Shown here one piece after another: positions 31,095-38,829 of a DNA stretch of 64,000 bases (the stretch's first letter is position 1; each line of letters opens with the position of its first letter). The position numbers and the translations under genes were made by a program. The notes beneath the pieces are model-generated. The model was not told the DNA's origin. It did no database searches and worked only from the letters and a program-made list of their open reading frames with translations. Source of the DNA: VAYN01 sp963702075 (lineage in GTDB: Bacteria > Actinomycetota > Thermoleophilia > Solirubrobacterales > 70-9); contig OY969703.1 of NCBI GenBank assembly GCA_963702075.1, forward strand, positions 1,054,001 through 1,118,000, read 5' to 3'.

Positions 31095-31925
31095 TCAGCC
31101 GATGAAGTCAGCGATCTCGTCGGCCACCCGCTGAGGTTGGTCAAGCGGCACAAAGGTCTTGGCGTTCTCGATCTGGACGATCTCGGCGTTGGGGACTTCG
31201 CCTGCCAGACGCTCGGCGTACTTGATCGGGAAGAACTTGTCGCCGAGGGCCCAGAGGAGGCGGAGGGGTATCTGGGACGTCCGTAGCTTCTTCGCCGCGG
31301 CGAGGGTGTGGCGCTTGTTCATCCCGGCGGTGACCTTCTTTGCGTCGTGCATAACGCCGCTGTCCTTGGTGGCGGGGCGCATCCAGGAGGCGATGAGGTC
31401 AGCCGGGATCTTGGTGCGGGCGAAGGGGGCGAAAGCCTGGCGGGCGATGGCGGGGATGCGGAAGGGGGCGGAGAGGACCAGCATGCCGCCGGGGAGCTTG
31501 GCCAGCGGCGGCATCGCCTTGAAGATCCCAGGCGGGAAGTTCTCGTGGGTGTCGCAGTTGGTGAGGACGAGGCGGCCGATCCGCTGCGGGTGGTTGGCGG
31601 CGAGGATCTGCGAGATCGCGCCACCGGAGTCGTTGCCGACGATCGTCACGTCCTCGAGCCCGAGTTCGTCGAGGAAGTCGGCGATCAGCCGGGCGATGCC
31701 GGGAGGGGAGAGGTCGGCGTCCGGGTTCATCGCCACCTGCTGGGCGCCGATCGGCCAGTCGGGCGCCAGGCAGCGACAGCGGTCGGAGAGGCGGTCGACG
31801 ACCCCGTCCCAGAGCCGGCCGTCCACCAGATAGCCGTGGACGAAGACCACGGGTCTGCCCTCGCCCGCCTCCCGATAGCGGATCATCCCTGCCGGAAGCT
31901 GTATCTCTTTGCGCTGGTCAGCCAT
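31095..31925 (-). CDS. alpha/beta hydrolase with Asp-type nucleophile elbow
   Basis: The 276-residue alpha/beta-hydrolase has the oxyanion segment V-F-V-H-G-Y near residue 29 and a nucleophile elbow V-G-N-D-S-G-G near residue 98, so the nucleophile would be Asp, as in haloalkane dehalogenases and epoxide hydrolases. In the C-terminal region where the catalytic His is expected, the sequence reads A-K-T-F-V-P-L-D-Q-P, with Thr. Either another His serves or activity is altered. An AGAGAGG ribosome site precedes the ATG. It is divergent from a TetR gene, which probably represses it. The substrate is unknown. Confidence 0.8.
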   Translation of the reverse strand: MADQRKEIQLPAGMIRYREAGEGRPVVFVHGYLVDGRLWDGVVDRLSDRCRCLAPDWPIGAQQVAMNPDADLSPPGIARLIADFLDELGLEDVTIVGNDSGGAISQILAANHPQRIGRLVLTNCDTHENFPPGIFKAMPPLAKLPGGMLVLSAPFRIPAIARQAFAPFARTKIPADLIASWMRPATKDSGVMHDAKKVTAGMNKRHTLAAAKKLRTSQIPLRLLWALGDKFFPIKYAERLAGEVPNAEIVQIENAKTFVPLDQPQRVADEIADFIG

Positions 31926-31967
31926 CGAGACCTCTCTTTCGTGCCTTTATTCGTGGGCGATCGACAG

Positions 31968-31992
31968 TAACATACAAACTGTATGAATGTTA
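31968..31992. promoter_or_regulatory. candidate TetR operator between hydrolase and TetR genes
   Basis: CATAC-AAACT-GTATG (31971-31985) is a 5-bp inverted repeat, framed by TAACAT and ATGTTA in a looser dyad (31968-31992). It overlaps the TetR start codon. TAACAT at 31968-31973 also fits a -10 element 9 nt before that start. Autorepression is the likely role. Confidence 0.45.
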
Positions 31993-32591
31993 GACGGACG
32001 CAAGCCGAACGCACCGAAGCCACCCGTGAGGCGCTGATCGCCGCCGCCCGCCGCCTCTTTACCGAGCGTGGCTACGAGGACGTCGGCACCGAGGAGATCG
32101 TCCGCGCCGCCGGGGTCACCCGCGGCGCCCTCTACCACCACTACGGCGACAAGGCGAGCCTGCTCGAGGCGGTCTACAACCGGATCGAGGCGGAATCGAC
32201 CGAGCGGGTCGCCCGCATCGTCCTCGGCTCCGACCTGCACAGTCCGCTGGAGGCGATGAAGGCGGGGATCGAGGCCTTCCTCGAAGAGTGCGAAAAGCCG
32301 GAGCTGCGGCAGATCGCCCTCCACGACGCGCCCGCGGTCCTCGGCTGGGAACGCTGGCGGGAGATCGGCGCTGCCAACGGCCTCGGCCTGATCGAGGCCA
32401 GCCTCGCCGCTGCGATCGAGGCGGGGGAGATTCGCCCGGTGCCGGTGAAGCCGACGGCGCACCTGCTGATGGGGGCGCTCGACGAGGCGGCGATGTTGCT
32501 CGCCCGCGACGACCGCCCCGAGGCGCGAATCGAAGTGACCGAGGTCCTAGCGGGACTGCTCGACAGCTTCGCGGTCGAGCATCTCGATTGA
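31983..32591 (+). CDS. TetR-family transcriptional regulator
   Basis: The 202-residue protein has an N-terminal TetR HTH (residues 8-55: R-E-A-L-I-A-A-A-R-R-L-F-T-E-R-G-Y, then G-V-T-R-G-A-L-Y-H-H-Y-G-D-K). An all-helical ligand-binding domain follows. It is divergent from the alpha/beta hydrolase with a dyad over its own start codon. Its 3' end overlaps the convergent GGDEF gene by 45 nt. The ligand is unknown and may be a hydrolase substrate. Confidence 0.9.
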   Translation: MNVRRTQAERTEATREALIAAARRLFTERGYEDVGTEEIVRAAGVTRGALYHHYGDKASLLEAVYNRIEAESTERVARIVLGSDLHSPLEAMKAGIEAFLEECEKPELRQIALHDAPAVLGWERWREIGAANGLGLIEASLAAAIEAGEIRPVPVKPTAHLLMGALDEAAMLLARDDRPEARIEVTEVLAGLLDSFAVEHLD

Positions 32592-34040
32592 GCCCGCCAG
32601 CCGGCGCGACTCCTTTTGCGCGTACATCCGCACGTCGGCGAGCTGCATCGCCTCCGCCGGCGAGTCCGCCTCCTCTGGGACTGAGGCGACGCCCCATGAG
32701 GAGCTGACGTCGACCCCCCGGCCCCGCGAGGTGAGGGCTTCGGCGGCACGGACCGCCAGCCCATCGCGCGCCTCGAGGCCGAGGCCGACCAGGCCCCCGT
32801 CGGCCAGGACCAGGAACTCGTCGCCGCCGAGACGGTAGGCGGTTCCCTCCGGTTCCACCGCCTCTTTCAGTCGCGCTCCCAGGGTGCTGAGCATCTTGTC
32901 CCCGGCGGGATGGCCGTGGGTGTCGTTGTAGTGCTTGAAACCGTTGAGGTCGAGCAGGAGCACGGTCAGCGGTCGGCCCGGCGTGCGCTCCCGCAGTTCG
33001 AGATCCATCTGCATCCGCGCCTGGCTGCCGAGTCCGGTGAGGCGGTCGGTCCGGACCTGCTCCAGCAGGCGCTTGTTATCGCGCAGGCTGAGGACCAGCC
33101 GCCCGATCACCGAGAGCATCGTCGCCGTCCAAAGTACCGTCGTCAGGGCGCTGGCGCTGCCGAAGTACTGCATGGCGACGAGGGCGATCATCGCCCCCGC
33201 GACGATCCCCGGTACGACCATTTCGCGCCAGCCGTCGAAGCGGGCGTCGGGAAGGATCGGAGCGGCCTGCGGCTGCCAGGCCTCGACCCCGAGCAGGACA
33301 GCCGAGATCAGGTAGAGAGGTTCGACCCAGGCGCCGCCGGGGACGGTCGCGTCGTAGGTCTGGAGGGTGAAGGCGACGTCCGCGATTGCCATCACGGCCA
33401 GGCCGACGAGCAGCAGCGCCCAGGTCCTGCCGGGCCGCCAGCGGGTGAGGGCGACGACGCCGACGACCAGCGAGACCAGGAGCACGTCGCCGAAGGGGTA
33501 GGCGAGGGTGGTCGCTTCTTCGATGAACGAGCCGGAGGTGCGGTCGGCGACGAACTCGAAAATCAGCGCAGCGCCGAGGGCACCGGTGCCGAGGGCGGCG
33601 ATGACGCCATCCATCCAGAGGCGGCGGTCGAGCTCTCGCGTCCGGGCGCGGACGAGCAGGTAAAGCCCCAGCACGGCCAGCGGGTAGAAGGCGAGATAGC
33701 CGAGGTCGGCCGGCGAGGGATAAGGGGGGTTCGGGCTGCCTTCGATGTAGAGCGTCCACCAGATCTCTCCCGCTGCCCAGGCGAGGATCGAGGCGGCGAT
33801 TGCGATCCAGGCGGCGCGCTCCGGACCGCCGCGGGAGGCCCGCAATAGGCAGCCGAGCCCGGCGCAGACGACGACAGCGTCATAGATCACACCGTTGACC
33901 ACCCCGTCGAGACCGGAGCCGCCGATCCCGAGCCAGTCGTAGAGGACGACCAGCGCCAGGCCGCCGAAGAGGACCGCGCCGATCAGGCGCTTGAGGATGG
34001 CGAACTGGCCCGTTTGCGATGCCCGGCTCACTGCTTGCAC
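32547..34040 (-). CDS. multi-pass membrane diguanylate cyclase (GGDEF)
   Basis: The 497-residue protein has about nine hydrophobic helices through residue 310 and a C-terminal GGDEF domain (about residues 330-490). The active-site Y-R-L-G-G-D-E-F is intact, and D-L-N-G-F-K-H-Y-N-D-T-H-G-H is present, so c-di-GMP synthesis is expected. No EAL domain or RxxD inhibitory site is evident. The membrane part is an uncharacterised sensor. GTG 34040 is the start. The 3' end overlaps the TetR gene. Confidence 0.88.
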   Translation of the reverse strand: MQAVSRASQTGQFAILKRLIGAVLFGGLALVVLYDWLGIGGSGLDGVVNGVIYDAVVVCAGLGCLLRASRGGPERAAWIAIAASILAWAAGEIWWTLYIEGSPNPPYPSPADLGYLAFYPLAVLGLYLLVRARTRELDRRLWMDGVIAALGTGALGAALIFEFVADRTSGSFIEEATTLAYPFGDVLLVSLVVGVVALTRWRPGRTWALLLVGLAVMAIADVAFTLQTYDATVPGGAWVEPLYLISAVLLGVEAWQPQAAPILPDARFDGWREMVVPGIVAGAMIALVAMQYFGSASALTTVLWTATMLSVIGRLVLSLRDNKRLLEQVRTDRLTGLGSQARMQMDLELRERTPGRPLTVLLLDLNGFKHYNDTHGHPAGDKMLSTLGARLKEAVEPEGTAYRLGGDEFLVLADGGLVGLGLEARDGLAVRAAEALTSRGRGVDVSSSWGVASVPEEADSPAEAMQLADVRMYAQKESRRLAGSIEMLDREAVEQSR

Positions 34041-34086
34041 AGGGACCTATCGGCAAGGCTTGCGCGGTTCTCTAGACTTGGTGGAG

Positions 34087-34299
34087 ATGAAGGCTGAAAT
34101 CCACCCCGAATACAAGCTTGCCAACGTGCATTGCTCGTGCGGCAATCAGTTCTACACGCGGTCGACGAAAGACGACCTGCACGTCGAGCTTTGCTCCGAG
34201 TGCCACCCCTTCTACACGGGCAAGCAGAAGCTGGTCGACACCGGCGGCCGCGTCGAGCGTTTCCAGCGCCGCGCCGCTAAGCACAGGGCTGGGAAGTAG
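34087..34299 (+). CDS. rpmE: 50S ribosomal protein L31, zinc-binding form
   Basis: The 70-residue protein starts M-K-A-E-I-H-P-E-Y and keeps four Cys (C16, C18, C36, C39), the zinc-containing C+ form. The H-P-F-Y-T-G-K-Q-K segment is typical. ATG 34087 lies 8 nt after TAGACT (34073-34078), suggesting a short or leaderless transcript. It starts the rpmE - yqhQ - prfA - prmC - sua5 block. Confidence 0.95.
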   Translation: MKAEIHPEYKLANVHCSCGNQFYTRSTKDDLHVELCSECHPFYTGKQKLVDTGGRVERFQRRAAKHRAGK

Positions 34300-34343
34300 C
34301 GCGTGAGCCCGCCGTCGGGCTCGGCACTGGCATCCCACGAAAA

Positions 34344-34366
34344 CTCCTCCGCTACCAACGGAGGAG
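34344..34366 (+). promoter_or_regulatory. hairpin that masks the yqhQ ribosome-binding site
   Basis: CTCCTCCG (34344-34351) pairs exactly with CGGAGGAG (34359-34366) around a 7-nt loop. The right arm is a strong Shine-Dalgarno 11 nt before ATG 34378. The left arm mimics the anti-Shine-Dalgarno, so translation could be gated. Confidence 0.45.
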
Positions 34367-34377
34367 ACCCCCTGCGC

Positions 34378-35322
34378 ATGCCCGATGGGGCGCTGGTCGC
34401 CAAACGCGACGCGCCGGTCGGCGGTCAGGCGGTGCTCGAGGGAGTGATGATGCGGGGCGTCTCGGTCTGGGCGGTCGCGGTCCGCTCGCCGGAGGGTCAG
34501 ATCGAGGTCGAAACCGAGCCGATCAAGCCCTGGGCCGAACGGCACCGGCTTTGGCGCCTGCCGGTGATCCGCGGCGTCGTCGCCCTCGGCGAGTCGCTGA
34601 AGATCGGCTTCAAAGCGCTGGCGATCTCCGCCAACGCGCAGCTCGACGAGGACGATGAGGGCAAGAAAGAAGAGATCGGCGGCTGGGTCTGGGGTCTGAC
34701 GATCGTCCTCTCGATGGTGATGGCGATCGGCCTCTTCTTCGTCGTCCCGGTCGGTCTCACCAGCCTGATCAAGGATCAGCTCGGCTCGCCCTTCCTCTTC
34801 TGGTTGGTCGAGGGGGTCCTGCGGACGGGGATCTTCATCGGCTACATCGCCGCGATCAGCAAAATGCCGGACCTGCGGCGCGTCTTCGAGTACCACGGGG
34901 CCGAGCACAAGACGATCTCCTGTTACGAGGCCGAAGACGAACTGGTGCCGGCGCGGGCAAAGCTCTACTCGCGGCTGCACCCGCGCTGCGGGACCAGCTT
35001 TCTGCTGATCGTGATGGTGCTGGCGATCTTCGTTTTCGCCCCGCTCGGCCTGCCCGCCTGGTACTGGCTCCTAGCCTCGCGCATCCTCGGTATCCCGCTG
35101 ATCGCCGGCCTCTCCTACGAGGTAATCAAGTGGGCCGGGAAAAACCGTCGCAAACGCTGGGTGCGGGCGGTCATGTGGCCGGGCCTGATGCTGCAGAACC
35201 TCACCACCCGCGAGCCCGATGAAGAGGAGCTTGCAGTGGCGATCGCCTCACTCAACGCGGTGCTGGCTCGGGAGACCCCCGAGGAGGCGGCGAAAAAGCC
35301 CCACATCGAGATCGTCGCTTAG
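34378..35322 (+). CDS. DUF1385 / YqhQ-like membrane protein
   Basis: The roughly 314-residue protein has the DUF1385 hallmark G-G-Q-A-V-L-E-G-V-M-M-R-G near its N terminus, membrane helices around the middle and C-terminal thirds, and Y-H-G-A-E-H-K-T-I-S-C-Y-E, the conserved central motif with His/Glu. The family often sits between rpmE and prfA and its function is unsettled. ATG 34378 is chosen for its position and ribosome site; GTG 34303 is an in-frame alternative that would add 25 residues. Confidence 0.85.
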   Translation: MPDGALVAKRDAPVGGQAVLEGVMMRGVSVWAVAVRSPEGQIEVETEPIKPWAERHRLWRLPVIRGVVALGESLKIGFKALAISANAQLDEDDEGKKEEIGGWVWGLTIVLSMVMAIGLFFVVPVGLTSLIKDQLGSPFLFWLVEGVLRTGIFIGYIAAISKMPDLRRVFEYHGAEHKTISCYEAEDELVPARAKLYSRLHPRCGTSFLLIVMVLAIFVFAPLGLPAWYWLLASRILGIPLIAGLSYEVIKWAGKNRRKRWVRAVMWPGLMLQNLTTREPDEEELAVAIASLNAVLARETPEEAAKKPHIEIVA

Positions 35323-35330
35323 TTAGGCGG

Positions 35331-35405
35331 GGGGCGGGGGTGTCCTCTCCAGACACCACTCGCTATGGCTCGTGGTTGAGCGTCTGGAGAGGACACCCCC
35401 GCCCC
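35331..35405. repeat. 24-bp-arm palindrome between yqhQ and prfA
   Basis: Arms 35331-35354 and 35382-35405 are exact reverse complements (core GTGTCCTCTCCAGAC / GTCTGGAGAGGACAC), with a second small stem (ACCAC/GTGGT) inside. It starts 8 nt after the yqhQ stop. It can act as a terminator, but there is no T-tract. Confidence 0.75.
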
Positions 35406-35440
35406 GCCGTGGTGGGGCGCTCCGTAGCTATGTTTGATCT

Positions 35441-36508
35441 GTGATCGAGTCGTTGGTTCAGCAGATCGAGGCGCGCTTTGCGGAGCTCGAGGGGCAGATG
35501 TCGGACCCTGCGGTGATCTCCGATCGGGAGCGGTATGCCGCTGTGGGGCGGGAATACCGCGAGCTGCAGCCTGCGCACGAGCTGGCGGGGCGGTGGCGGA
35601 CGCTGCGGGACGACCTCGAAGGGGCGCGGGAGCTGCTGGCCGAGGGGGAGGACGAGGAAATGCGGCAGGTGGTGGAGGAGGCGCCGGCGCAGCTGGAGGA
35701 GCTGGAAGAGGAGATCCGCCTGGCGATGGTCGAGCGCGACCCCAACGACGACAAGAACGTGATCGTCGAGATCCGCGCCGGCACCGGCGGCGACGAGGCA
35801 GCGCTGTTCGCGGGCGACCTCTTCAAGATGCTGAACCGCTATGCGGAGGAGCTCGGCTTCTCGATCGAAGTGCTCTCGCAGTCGGCTTCGGATTCCGGCG
35901 GCTTCAAGGAGGTCACTTTCGAGGTCAAGGGCGACGGCGCCTACTCGGTTTTCAAGTTCGAGGGCGGCACCCACCGGGTGCAGCGGGTTCCCGAGACCGA
36001 GTCACAGGGCCGCATCCACACTTCGACGGCGACGATCGCGGTGCTGCCGGAGGTCGAGGAGGTCGAGGTCGAGATCGACCAGAACGACCTCCAGATCGAC
36101 GTCTACCGCTCCTCCGGCCCCGGCGGCCAGTCGGTCAACACGACCGACTCCGCGGTGCGGATCACCCACAAACCGACCGGGGTCGTGGTCTCGATGCAGG
36201 ACGAGAAGTCCCAGCTGCAGAACCGCGAGCGGGCGATGCGGGTGCTGCGGGCGCGTCTCTACGAGCGCGAGCTGGCCGAGCAGCAGGCGAAGGTCGCCTC
36301 CGAGCGCAAAGCGCAGGTCGGCAGCGGCGAGCGCTCGGAGAAGATCCGCACCTACAACTTCCCCCAGGGACGGGTGACCGACCACCGGATCAAGCACACC
36401 TCGCACAACCTCGAGGGCGTGCTGGCGGGGCAGCTGCGGGAGTTCACCGACGCCCTGAGCGCTGAGGAGAAGCGGCAGCGGCTCGAGGCCGCGGCTTCGG
36501 CCGCTTGA
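35441..36508 (+). CDS. prfA: peptide chain release factor 1
   Basis: The 355-residue class I release factor has the G-G-Q motif in S-S-G-P-G-G-Q-S-V-N near residue 225. The R-V-P-E-T-E-S-Q-G-R-I-H-T-S region holds the P-x-T stop-codon recognition tripeptide of RF1. It reads UAA and UAG. GTG 35441 lies 6 nt after TATGTT (35429-35434) with no ribosome site. prmC, which methylates the GGQ glutamine, follows. Confidence 0.96.
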   Translation: MIESLVQQIEARFAELEGQMSDPAVISDRERYAAVGREYRELQPAHELAGRWRTLRDDLEGARELLAEGEDEEMRQVVEEAPAQLEELEEEIRLAMVERDPNDDKNVIVEIRAGTGGDEAALFAGDLFKMLNRYAEELGFSIEVLSQSASDSGGFKEVTFEVKGDGAYSVFKFEGGTHRVQRVPETESQGRIHTSTATIAVLPEVEEVEVEIDQNDLQIDVYRSSGPGGQSVNTTDSAVRITHKPTGVVVSMQDEKSQLQNRERAMRVLRARLYERELAEQQAKVASERKAQVGSGERSEKIRTYNFPQGRVTDHRIKHTSHNLEGVLAGQLREFTDALSAEEKRQRLEAAASAA

Positions 36509-36521
36509 GCAGGTGGGGCCG

Positions 36522-37385
36522 GTGACCGGCGCGCCGGTGCGCGAAGCGCTGGATGCTGCGGTGGACGCGCTGGCCGCGGCGGGGGTCGAAGAGCCGCGGC
36601 TGGATGCGGAACTTCTGCTGGGTGAGGCGATGGGGTGTGAGCGCTCTGCGTTGATCTCCGATGCCGGGGTGGAGGTTCCGGCGTCGGCGGGACGTGCATT
36701 CGGGGAGATGGTGCGCAGGCGGCTGCGGCGCGAGCCGGTTGCATACATCCTCGGCCGCAAAGGCTTTCGCCATCTCGAGCTGGCGGTCGATCCGCGGGTG
36801 CTGATCCCGCGGCCGGAGACCGAGCTGCTGGTCGAACTGGCGCTGGAGCTGCGGCCGGAGCGGGTGCTCGACGTCGGCACCGGCTCCGGCGCGATCGTGT
36901 TGGCAGTCGCCGACGAGCTGGCGGAGTGCGAGATGGTCGCGACCGACACGTCACCTGCGGCGCTGGAAGTGGCACGTGTCAACGCGGAGCGCCTGGGCCT
37001 GAGCGAGCGGGTGCGCTTCGTTGAAGGCACGCTGCCGGACGTGGATGGCCCCTTCGACCTGGTCCTCGCCAACCTCCCGTACGTCGCCGAGCGCGATTGG
37101 CCGTCCCTTCAGCCCGAGGTCACCGAGTACGAGCCGCGCGAGGCGCTTTTGGCGGGTCCCGACGGCCTCGACGCCTACCGCGCCTTCATCCCCAGGTGCT
37201 CCCTTCTTTTGTCTCGCTATGCGGAACAAAAGAAGGGAGCACTCGCCGTGGAGGTGGGGGAAGGGCAGGCGCAGGCAGTGGCGGGGCTGATGCGCTCGGC
37301 GGGCTTCGGCGAGCTCGAGACGCGGCTTGACCTGGCGGGGATCGAGCGTGTCGTGCTCGGCCGCTCGGTAAAAGTCACGGTATGA
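36522..37385 (+). CDS. prmC: release factor glutamine methyltransferase
   Basis: The roughly 287-residue HemK/PrmC protein has the SAM motif V-L-D-V-G-T-G-S-G-A-I, and L-V-L-A-N-L-P-Y as the N-[PL]-P-Y substrate-Gln motif. It methylates the GGQ glutamine of release factors. GTG 36522 has AGGTGG 5 nt upstream; GTG 36513 is in frame too. Between G-P-D-G-L-D-A-Y and V-E-V-G-E-G-Q the sequence S-L-L-L-S-R-Y-A-E-Q-K-K-G is encoded by a 47-nt perfect palindrome, apparently an in-frame insertion into a surface loop. Confidence 0.93.
   Translation: MTGAPVREALDAAVDALAAAGVEEPRLDAELLLGEAMGCERSALISDAGVEVPASAGRAFGEMVRRRLRREPVAYILGRKGFRHLELAVDPRVLIPRPETELLVELALELRPERVLDVGTGSGAIVLAVADELAECEMVATDTSPAALEVARVNAERLGLSERVRFVEGTLPDVDGPFDLVLANLPYVAERDWPSLQPEVTEYEPREALLAGPDGLDAYRAFIPRCSLLLSRYAEQKKGALAVEVGEGQAQAVAGLMRSAGFGELETRLDLAGIERVVLGRSVKVTV
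37196..37242. repeat. perfect palindrome (17-bp arms, 13-nt loop) inside prmC
   Basis: GTGCTCCCTTCTTTTGT (37196-37212) and its exact reverse complement (37226-37242) flank CTCGCTATGCGGA. The base composition differs from the surrounding coding DNA. The reading frame stays open through it. The loop shares CTCGCTATG with the loop of the palindrome at 35331. Confidence 0.8.
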
Positions 37386-38023
37386 CCGAGGTCGTGAAGC
37401 TGCGCAGTGGCGAGGCGGACGTCGCCCGCAAGGCGCTCGAACGCTGCATCGCCGGCGGCGGCGTCGCCGTCTTCTCGGCAGACGGCCTCTACGGGCTCGC
37501 CTGCGATCCGCTCGATGCCAACGCGATCTCGAAGATCCACCGGCTGAAGGGACGCGACGACGGCAAACCCTCCGCGGTCATGTACTTCTCGCCGCTGGCG
37601 ATCCGGGAGCTGCTGGGAGGGCTTGGGGCGCGGACGAAAGCGGTCGCGAGCGCGCTGCTGCCGGGGCCGGTGACGCTGGTCGTCAACAACCCCCATCGCC
37701 GCTACCCGCTCGCCTGCCGGGAGGACCATGAACGGCTCGGTATCCGCCTGATCGGCGGCCCGTTGGCGGGGACGATGTGCCCGGTCTTCCAGACCTCGGC
37801 CAACCTCAGCGGCGAGCCGGCGCCGGCTCGCTTCGAGGACGTGCCGCAGTCGATCCGCGACGGCGTCGACCTGGCGATCGACGGCGGCGAGCTGCCGGGT
37901 CTGCCCTCGACCGTGATCGACGTCGCGACGATCGACGCGGACGGCAGCTGGCGCATCCTTCGCGACGGCGCCCTCTCACTGGGCGACGTCAAGAGCGCCC
38001 TCCACTCGGTCGGCTTGGACTAG
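37382..38023 (+). CDS. L-threonylcarbamoyladenylate synthase (Sua5/YciO/YrdC)
   Basis: The 213-residue YrdC-domain protein has the nucleotide/threonine-binding K-x-R-x(n)-K pattern (H-R-L-K-G-R-D-D-G-K-P near residue 55) and the S-A-N-L-S-G-E motif near residue 138. It makes threonylcarbamoyl-AMP for the t6A37 tRNA modification. ATG 37382 overlaps the prmC stop by 4 nt (ATGA), the classical prfA-prmC-sua5 arrangement. Confidence 0.93.
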   Translation: MTEVVKLRSGEADVARKALERCIAGGGVAVFSADGLYGLACDPLDANAISKIHRLKGRDDGKPSAVMYFSPLAIRELLGGLGARTKAVASALLPGPVTLVVNNPHRRYPLACREDHERLGIRLIGGPLAGTMCPVFQTSANLSGEPAPARFEDVPQSIRDGVDLAIDGGELPGLPSTVIDVATIDADGSWRILRDGALSLGDVKSALHSVGLD

Positions 38024-38787
38024 CAGCCGGTGTGCCCGGGGTACGGCAGGTGGACCAACACCTGGGAGGTGTTGTCGTTCTCGTTCGACTCGAAGAGGAC
38101 TTCCTTCGGGTCGACGGTCATCCGGTAGGCGAAGCAGCCGCGCAGGCCGGCGACGTCGATCCACTGCTTCGAATAGGCAGCGGGGTAGATGTCCGACCAG
38201 CCGACCGAGGTGCCGAGGACGTCGTGGTCGATATAGGGGTCCTGCCTGCAGCCGGGGTAGTGCCGGTAGGAGGGGGAGCGGCGACCCGGGCGGGTGCGCT
38301 CGAGGTCGCGCAGGCAGTAGTTGAGCTTGGGGCTCGTGCGGACGACCGGGCCGAGGTCGCCGTCGCTGCGCACCCGCAGCAGGTCGAAGTGGGCGAGCTG
38401 GTGGACCTTCCAGTAAGCGCCGCCCCAATAGGAGCCGACGTCGGTGAAGTGGAGGCTCACTCGGCTGGGGACGGTGATGTGGCCGCCGCCGGCCTTGTAG
38501 ATGCGCTGGTTGACGCGCATCGAGTGCCAGCCGTTACGGCGGCCCCGCAGCTCCATCGGGCCGCGGCCGCGGCTCTCCACGTTGCTGGTGGCACGGAGCA
38601 AGACGTGGCCGTCGCCGGTTCGCTCGACGTACAGTTCGCTCGGCTTCGCGATCCGCAGGTCGGGGCAGAGCAGGTGCTTGGCCCCGACGCCGATGCACGG
38701 ATTTTCGACCGGGGTGCCGCCCGCGGCGGACGGCAGCGCCAGCGCCGCCAAGAAGGCGAGCGAAGCGAGGAAACTGCGGCCTCTCAC
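38020..38787 (-). CDS. secreted lysyl-oxidase-fold protein lacking the copper-binding histidine cluster
   Basis: The 255-residue protein has a signal peptide (L-A-S-L-A-F-L-A-A-L-A-L-P-S-A-A, residues 6-22). The body matches the lysyl oxidase (PF01186-like) pattern: C-P-D-L-R-I, A-H-F-D-L-L-R-V, L-N-Y-C-L-R-D, S-V-G-W-S-D-I-Y-P, W-I-D-V-A-G-L, and the final S-N-E-N-D-N-T. Where known enzymes have the copper His cluster (H-x-H-x-H), this protein reads Y-W-G-G-A-Y-W, so oxidase activity is doubtful. Four or more Cys may form disulfides. It is convergent with sua5 (4-nt overlap) and divergent from glyA. Its role is unknown, perhaps structural or adhesive. Confidence 0.75.
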   Translation of the reverse strand: MRGRSFLASLAFLAALALPSAAGGTPVENPCIGVGAKHLLCPDLRIAKPSELYVERTGDGHVLLRATSNVESRGRGPMELRGRRNGWHSMRVNQRIYKAGGGHITVPSRVSLHFTDVGSYWGGAYWKVHQLAHFDLLRVRSDGDLGPVVRTSPKLNYCLRDLERTRPGRRSPSYRHYPGCRQDPYIDHDVLGTSVGWSDIYPAAYSKQWIDVAGLRGCFAYRMTVDPKEVLFESNENDNTSQVLVHLPYPGHTGC

Positions 38788-38829
38788 CGGCCTCAGACTA
38801 TCCCTAGCCGTTGCTATCGTCGCCTGACG

